9,482 bases of DNA, taken from contig JACQUT010000247.1 in the NCBI GenBank assembly GCA_016267585.1, forward strand, positions 1-9,482, written 5' to 3'. Position numbers and translations under genes: made by a program. The stretch comes from Cyanobacteria bacterium NC_groundwater_1444_Ag_S-0.65um_54_12 (GTDB lineage: Bacteria > Cyanobacteriota > Sericytochromatia > S15B-MN24 > VGJW01). Below, piece after piece: positions 6,790-9,482 of the stretch (within the stretch, counting starts at the first letter, position 1; the number at the start of each line of letters is the position of its first letter). The notes beneath the pieces were generated by a model. It saw only the letters and a list, made by a program, of their open reading frames with translations. It was not told where the DNA came from and ran no database searches.

Positions 6790-7781
6790 GGCCGGAAGAT
6801 CCAGGAAGGAGCGTTAGATTTGGCAAAAGCCTTGGCCGTCATGGCATTTCCGGTATCAGTCTTGTAAGCGGTTACCGTCCAGCTATAGAGGGCTTTACGA
6901 ACGAGCACTACCGTCCAGATGCTCGGTAGGGTTCCCGGATAGCCTTCACCGCTCTCGCCATACTTGATAACTATGTTATCCTGACCGGCTTTGAAGCCCC
7001 GCCATTGTGGAAGAAAATTGCTGCCGGAAAAGACCTCTACAAAGTAACCATCGGCATTGTTAACCTTTTCCCACTGGAAGGAAGGTTGAATGTCGGTGTC
7101 TTTGGCATTATTATCCGGACTCTGCAACTTGGGTATACCGAGCGGGTAAAGGGGCTTGGTCGCATCGTTACCTTTAGCAATTACCCGGTTACTGGTGTTG
7201 AGAGCTTCGACCAGATACTTGTAGTTGTTGCCTGGCACCAACGGTGAGGATGGCAAGCTATATTCCCGCCAGTAGAACGGCCATTGCTTGGCTATATTGC
7301 CGGCCGGAATGGTGGCTTTGAGAATGAATTGCTCACCGCCATCATCATTGCGCGAAATCCGGTAAGCGGTCGCTCCCGGATAGAGCTGCCACTTGAGATC
7401 GATGTGGATGTTCACGAGGGTGCCGTAATTTCCGAAGGGATTCAGTGGATAGCTAGAGATCGATTGCGCGATGGCTCGCACTTTGACCTCGCCTGGTGTG
7501 ATTGGTGGCTCAGGGGTCGGAATGGGCTTGGGGATATTAGCCGGCACATCGCCGGGATCAGCTGTTTGCGGTCCGGTAGGCACGGGTTCGCGTTTGACCG
7601 GATTTTGATCCGGATTCGATCCGCCAGAGCGATTATCTGGCGGGTTTTGATTAGTTGGCACCGACGCGCCGTCATTACCGCCACGAGATGGAATGTCACC
7701 GCCGCAGCCAGGCAATGTTCCAAACAGCGTGGTGGCAAAGAGCAGAAGCGTAGCCAGCGCTAACTTTGGCTTTTTTGGCAT
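6786..7781 (-). CDS. Lipoprotein with two fibronectin-III-like domains, 331 aa
   Basis: The start is ATG at 7781-7779, with AAAGGAG 5 bases upstream; the longer reading from 7853 lacks such a site and buries the signal peptide. Residues 1-25 are basic (PKKPK), then hydrophobic, ending in lipobox LPGC with Cys26. Residues 27-97 are a flexible Pro/Asn/Gly linker lifting the rest off the membrane. Residues 98-212 and 215-331 are two beta-sandwich domains of fibronectin-III type. Each shows a Trp strand followed by a Tyr-containing strand (WQLYPGATAYRIS; FQWEKVNNADGYFVEVF), and the second ends with YSWTVTAY. Such domains commonly bind proteins or glycans. I see no enzyme motif. It sits between the two paralogous propeller genes and overlaps the second, so it is probably translated together with it. 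Confidence 0.85.
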   Translation of the reverse strand: MPKKPKLALATLLLFATTLFGTLPGCGGDIPSRGGNDGASVPTNQNPPDNRSGGSNPDQNPVKREPVPTGPQTADPGDVPANIPKPIPTPEPPITPGEVKVRAIAQSISSYPLNPFGNYGTLVNIHIDLKWQLYPGATAYRISRNDDGGEQFILKATIPAGNIAKQWPFYWREYSLPSSPLVPGNNYKYLVEALNTSNRVIAKGNDATKPLYPLGIPKLQSPDNNAKDTDIQPSFQWEKVNNADGYFVEVFSGSNFLPQWRGFKAGQDNIVIKYGESGEGYPGTLPSIWTVVLVRKALYSWTVTAYKTDTGNAMTAKAFAKSNAPSWIFRP

Positions 7782-7786
7782 AGCTA

Positions 7787-7793
7787 CTCCTTT
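7787..7793 (-). promoter_or_regulatory. Shine-Dalgarno site of the fibronectin-III-like lipoprotein gene
   Basis: AAAGGAG on the minus strand, 5 bases before ATG at 7781. It settles the start; the rest of the 153-base gap (7782-7934) is moderately AT-rich on its left but shows no promoter I trust and no terminator after the gene ending at 7935, so read-through is likely. Confidence 0.75.
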
Positions 7794-7934
7794 CGCTAGA
7801 AGCTGTCTGGGACTGAAAACTCTATCTTTCCTATCGCCGACCATCTGCCACAAGTTACCTAATAAATAGTTAAGCCTTGAGTAAAAGTAGTTTGTAACTG
7901 CGCATCAGGATCACTTGCTGGTTGGCTTGCCATT

Positions 7935-9353
7935 TCAGATTCGATCCGCGAAGAGCGGAGCGGTAACCGGCATTTTCCACACGACGTTCAGCGCCGTAGC
8001 TACTTCGATTACCCGATCGTTGCCGGTATCAGCAATGAGCGTGTTGCCGCCAGGCAGGCGAATAGCGCTGTTGGGATTGTTGAGGTTATTCTCACCCTCG
8101 ATCTTACGGCTACCACCGGCCATCCAGACTAACTGATTCGAGCGATCGATCTCTAAAACCCGATTATTGCCCGCATCTGTCACCAGATAGGTACTGGTAG
8201 CCTTGAGGAACTGGGCATGAGTAGGATGATTCAACACCTGGGCGGAGCCATCACCGATACCGAAGACGATGGCACCGCTGGGATTGACTTCGATTACCCG
8301 GTTATTGCCGGTATCGACGATCAGCGTATTGCCGTTTTCTAGACGTTCTGCCCAGCGCGGAGCTTTCAGATCTTTTTTGTATTCCCACAGCTTGTCATTG
8401 CCTTGGTCCAGCTCGATCACGCGCTGCTTACCAGTATCGGCGATTATGGTGCTATCCCCCTTGGTGCGACTGGCACCGCGAATGGCCTTTACATGGCCGA
8501 ATACTCCCAGCTTGGCGCCATCAAAGCTCGCAATTTTGCTGCCGCCAGGGCCGATCTCGACAGCTATGCCACCCCAGCGACTGGCGTCGGCAATGAGTAT
8601 CGTTCCGCTACCGGGTGCATAAACGGCACTCCAGGCTTCTTGAGCAGGAATGGCGAGCGTGGTGTTGTGCCAGGTATCAATCTCTAGTACCCGCGTCAGT
8701 GTAGTGATGATAGTATGACCGGAACGTGGCCCTTTGGCTAACGGATCGAGAGTGATGTTCACGGTTTGTGAAGAACCAGCCTTGATATCGAGATCGCGAA
8801 TAGCCGGGTAATAGCCGCTTGCTTCTATCCGCAGCGTGATTGCGCCAGCGGTCACATCCTCTAACTTGTAAGTACCGTCAGAGGCCGTTTCTACCTTGCT
8901 GCTTCCAGCCACCAGACGTGCCCGCTCTATCGGCAGACTACTCAAGGCATCTGTTACCTTACCAGTGATAACGGCGGTTGGACCCACTAGCATTTTGATC
9001 GCGAGTTTGACCATTATCGGGTCTGGACCACCGGTTACTCTGATTCCTTCTTCCTTGGCAGTAGCACCGCCTAGTTCGGCTTTTACTACGTAGCCCGCAC
9101 CGGCTCGTACATTCTTGAAGGCAACAGTTCCCGTTTCAGCCGTTTGGCCTTGATCGATTGCCGTGCCCACATTATCAGAGAGCTGACAGAGCGCACCGGC
9201 TGTCGGCTTGTCTTCCCTGGTAACCAGCACCTGGATGGTGCCGCTATCCTTGCTCGGAGGCTCGCCATTGATTAATCGGCGTCCTCCGCCACAGCCCGCT
9301 ACTAGCCAGAGGCCGAGCAGGGCTACCAGAACGCAGAAGAATATGCGCTTCAT
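7935..9353 (-). CDS. Lipoprotein with Ig-like domains and six-bladed NHL-like propeller, 472 aa
   Basis: The start is ATG at 9353-9351, with AGGAG (9364-9368) 10 bases upstream; the TTG at 9383 adds only basic residues before a perfect signal peptide. Residues 1-20 form that signal, with lipobox VAGC and Cys21 followed by three Gly. Residues 38-119 are an Ig/prealbumin-like domain. Residues 127-203 are a carboxypeptidase-regulatory-like domain (ITGKVTDALSSLPIERARLV, GTYKLEDVTAG, ASGYYPAI). The rest is a six-repeat propeller with ADTGNDRVIEV-type blades. The second blade is irregular (ADASRWGGIAVEIG) and the fifth has lost the usual PNGN turn (LKATSTYLVTDAGNNR). Function is unknown; an envelope-anchored binding role is inference. 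It is first of the four-gene cluster and paralogous to the gene at 6789-5389. Confidence 0.88.
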   Translation of the reverse strand: MKRIFFCVLVALLGLWLVAGCGGGRRLINGEPPSKDSGTIQVLVTREDKPTAGALCQLSDNVGTAIDQGQTAETGTVAFKNVRAGAGYVVKAELGGATAKEEGIRVTGGPDPIMVKLAIKMLVGPTAVITGKVTDALSSLPIERARLVAGSSKVETASDGTYKLEDVTAGAITLRIEASGYYPAIRDLDIKAGSSQTVNITLDPLAKGPRSGHTIITTLTRVLEIDTWHNTTLAIPAQEAWSAVYAPGSGTILIADASRWGGIAVEIGPGGSKIASFDGAKLGVFGHVKAIRGASRTKGDSTIIADTGKQRVIELDQGNDKLWEYKKDLKAPRWAERLENGNTLIVDTGNNRVIEVNPSGAIVFGIGDGSAQVLNHPTHAQFLKATSTYLVTDAGNNRVLEIDRSNQLVWMAGGSRKIEGENNLNNPNSAIRLPGGNTLIADTGNDRVIEVATALNVVWKMPVTAPLFADRI

Positions 9354-9363
9354 CCGTATATTT

Positions 9364-9368
9364 CTCCT
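9364..9368 (-). promoter_or_regulatory. Shine-Dalgarno site of the first propeller gene
   Basis: AGGAG on the minus strand, with a 10-base AT-rich spacer to ATG at 9353. It favours this start over the TTG at 9383. Confidence 0.6.
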
Positions 9369-9379
9369 ACTGGCTTTCG

Positions 9380-9395
9380 GCAAGTTTTCACTTGC
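9380..9395 (-). other. Small hairpin with GAAA tetraloop upstream of the first propeller gene
   Basis: GCAAGT and ACTTGC (9380-9385 and 9390-9395) form a perfect 6-bp stem capped, on the minus strand, by GAAA, a stable GNRA loop. It lies about 12 bases before the SD. It may stabilise the mRNA 5' end or be chance. Confidence 0.3.
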
Positions 9396-9403
9396 GTGAG
9401 AAG

Positions 9404-9482
9404 TTCTCTGCGCGAATTTTTAACGCAGCCTTAATTTTTATATAGGATACGGCACGGCGTTTCTTGCTAGGTTCGCTTTGCC
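9404..9482. promoter_or_regulatory. AT-rich intergenic edge, probable promoter region
   Basis: The stretch is markedly richer in A and T than its surroundings, with TATATAAAAATTAA on the minus strand. That could hold the -10 region of the lipoprotein cluster, although I see no good -35. On the plus strand TTAACG (9420-9425) and TAGGAT (9443-9448) are 17 bases apart and could drive a gene beyond the right edge. Neither assignment is firm. Confidence 0.3.

Noticed and set aside
9388..9482. A minus-strand frame with a basic ending entering from the right edge
   Set aside because: It is short, unrecognisable and lies in AT-rich DNA that looks intergenic; it could be the tail of an upstream gene but cannot be supported.

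Overview
The window looks like bacterial chromosome: dense, mid-GC, short intergenic gaps, strong Shine-Dalgarno (SD) sites, and four genes whose signal peptides end in lipoboxes. I cannot name the phylum. A bacterial-type isoleucyl-tRNA synthetase with a C-terminal zinc ribbon, together with several lipoproteins carrying carboxypeptidase-regulatory-like domains and NHL-like propellers, fits a free-living, probably diderm, environmental or uncultured lineage. That placement is inference.

Left part (1-777): two minus-strand genes point out of the window. At the edge is the N-terminus of an aldo/keto reductase, recognised from its translation and with no ordinary start codon at the expected place. 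Upstream of it is a 107-aa protein of unknown function. A near-perfect 18-bp hairpin separates them. A divergent extended -10 promoter at 710-718 faces right.

Middle (778-4362, plus strand): a two-gene operon of ileS (isoleucyl-tRNA synthetase) and a YfiH/PgeF-family gene (DUF152, laccase-like, peptidoglycan-editing factor), separated by 9 bases. Its end overlaps the next, convergent gene by 9 bases.

Right part (4354-9353, minus strand): four consecutive predicted lipoprotein genes. In transcription order they are: an Ig-like plus six-bladed NHL-like propeller lipoprotein (9353-7935); a lipoprotein with two fibronectin-III-like domains (7781-6786); a second propeller lipoprotein paralogous to the first (6789-5389, GTGA overlap with its predecessor); and a lysine-free lipoprotein with a proline/arginine-rich tail (5280-4354), which has its own likely promoter. 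None has an obvious catalytic domain. Together they look like a set of envelope-anchored binding or scaffold proteins. This cluster is the only candidate for an undescribed system here, and its function cannot be read from sequence alone.

I saw no tRNA, rRNA, CRISPR array, insertion sequence, attachment site or T-box leader.
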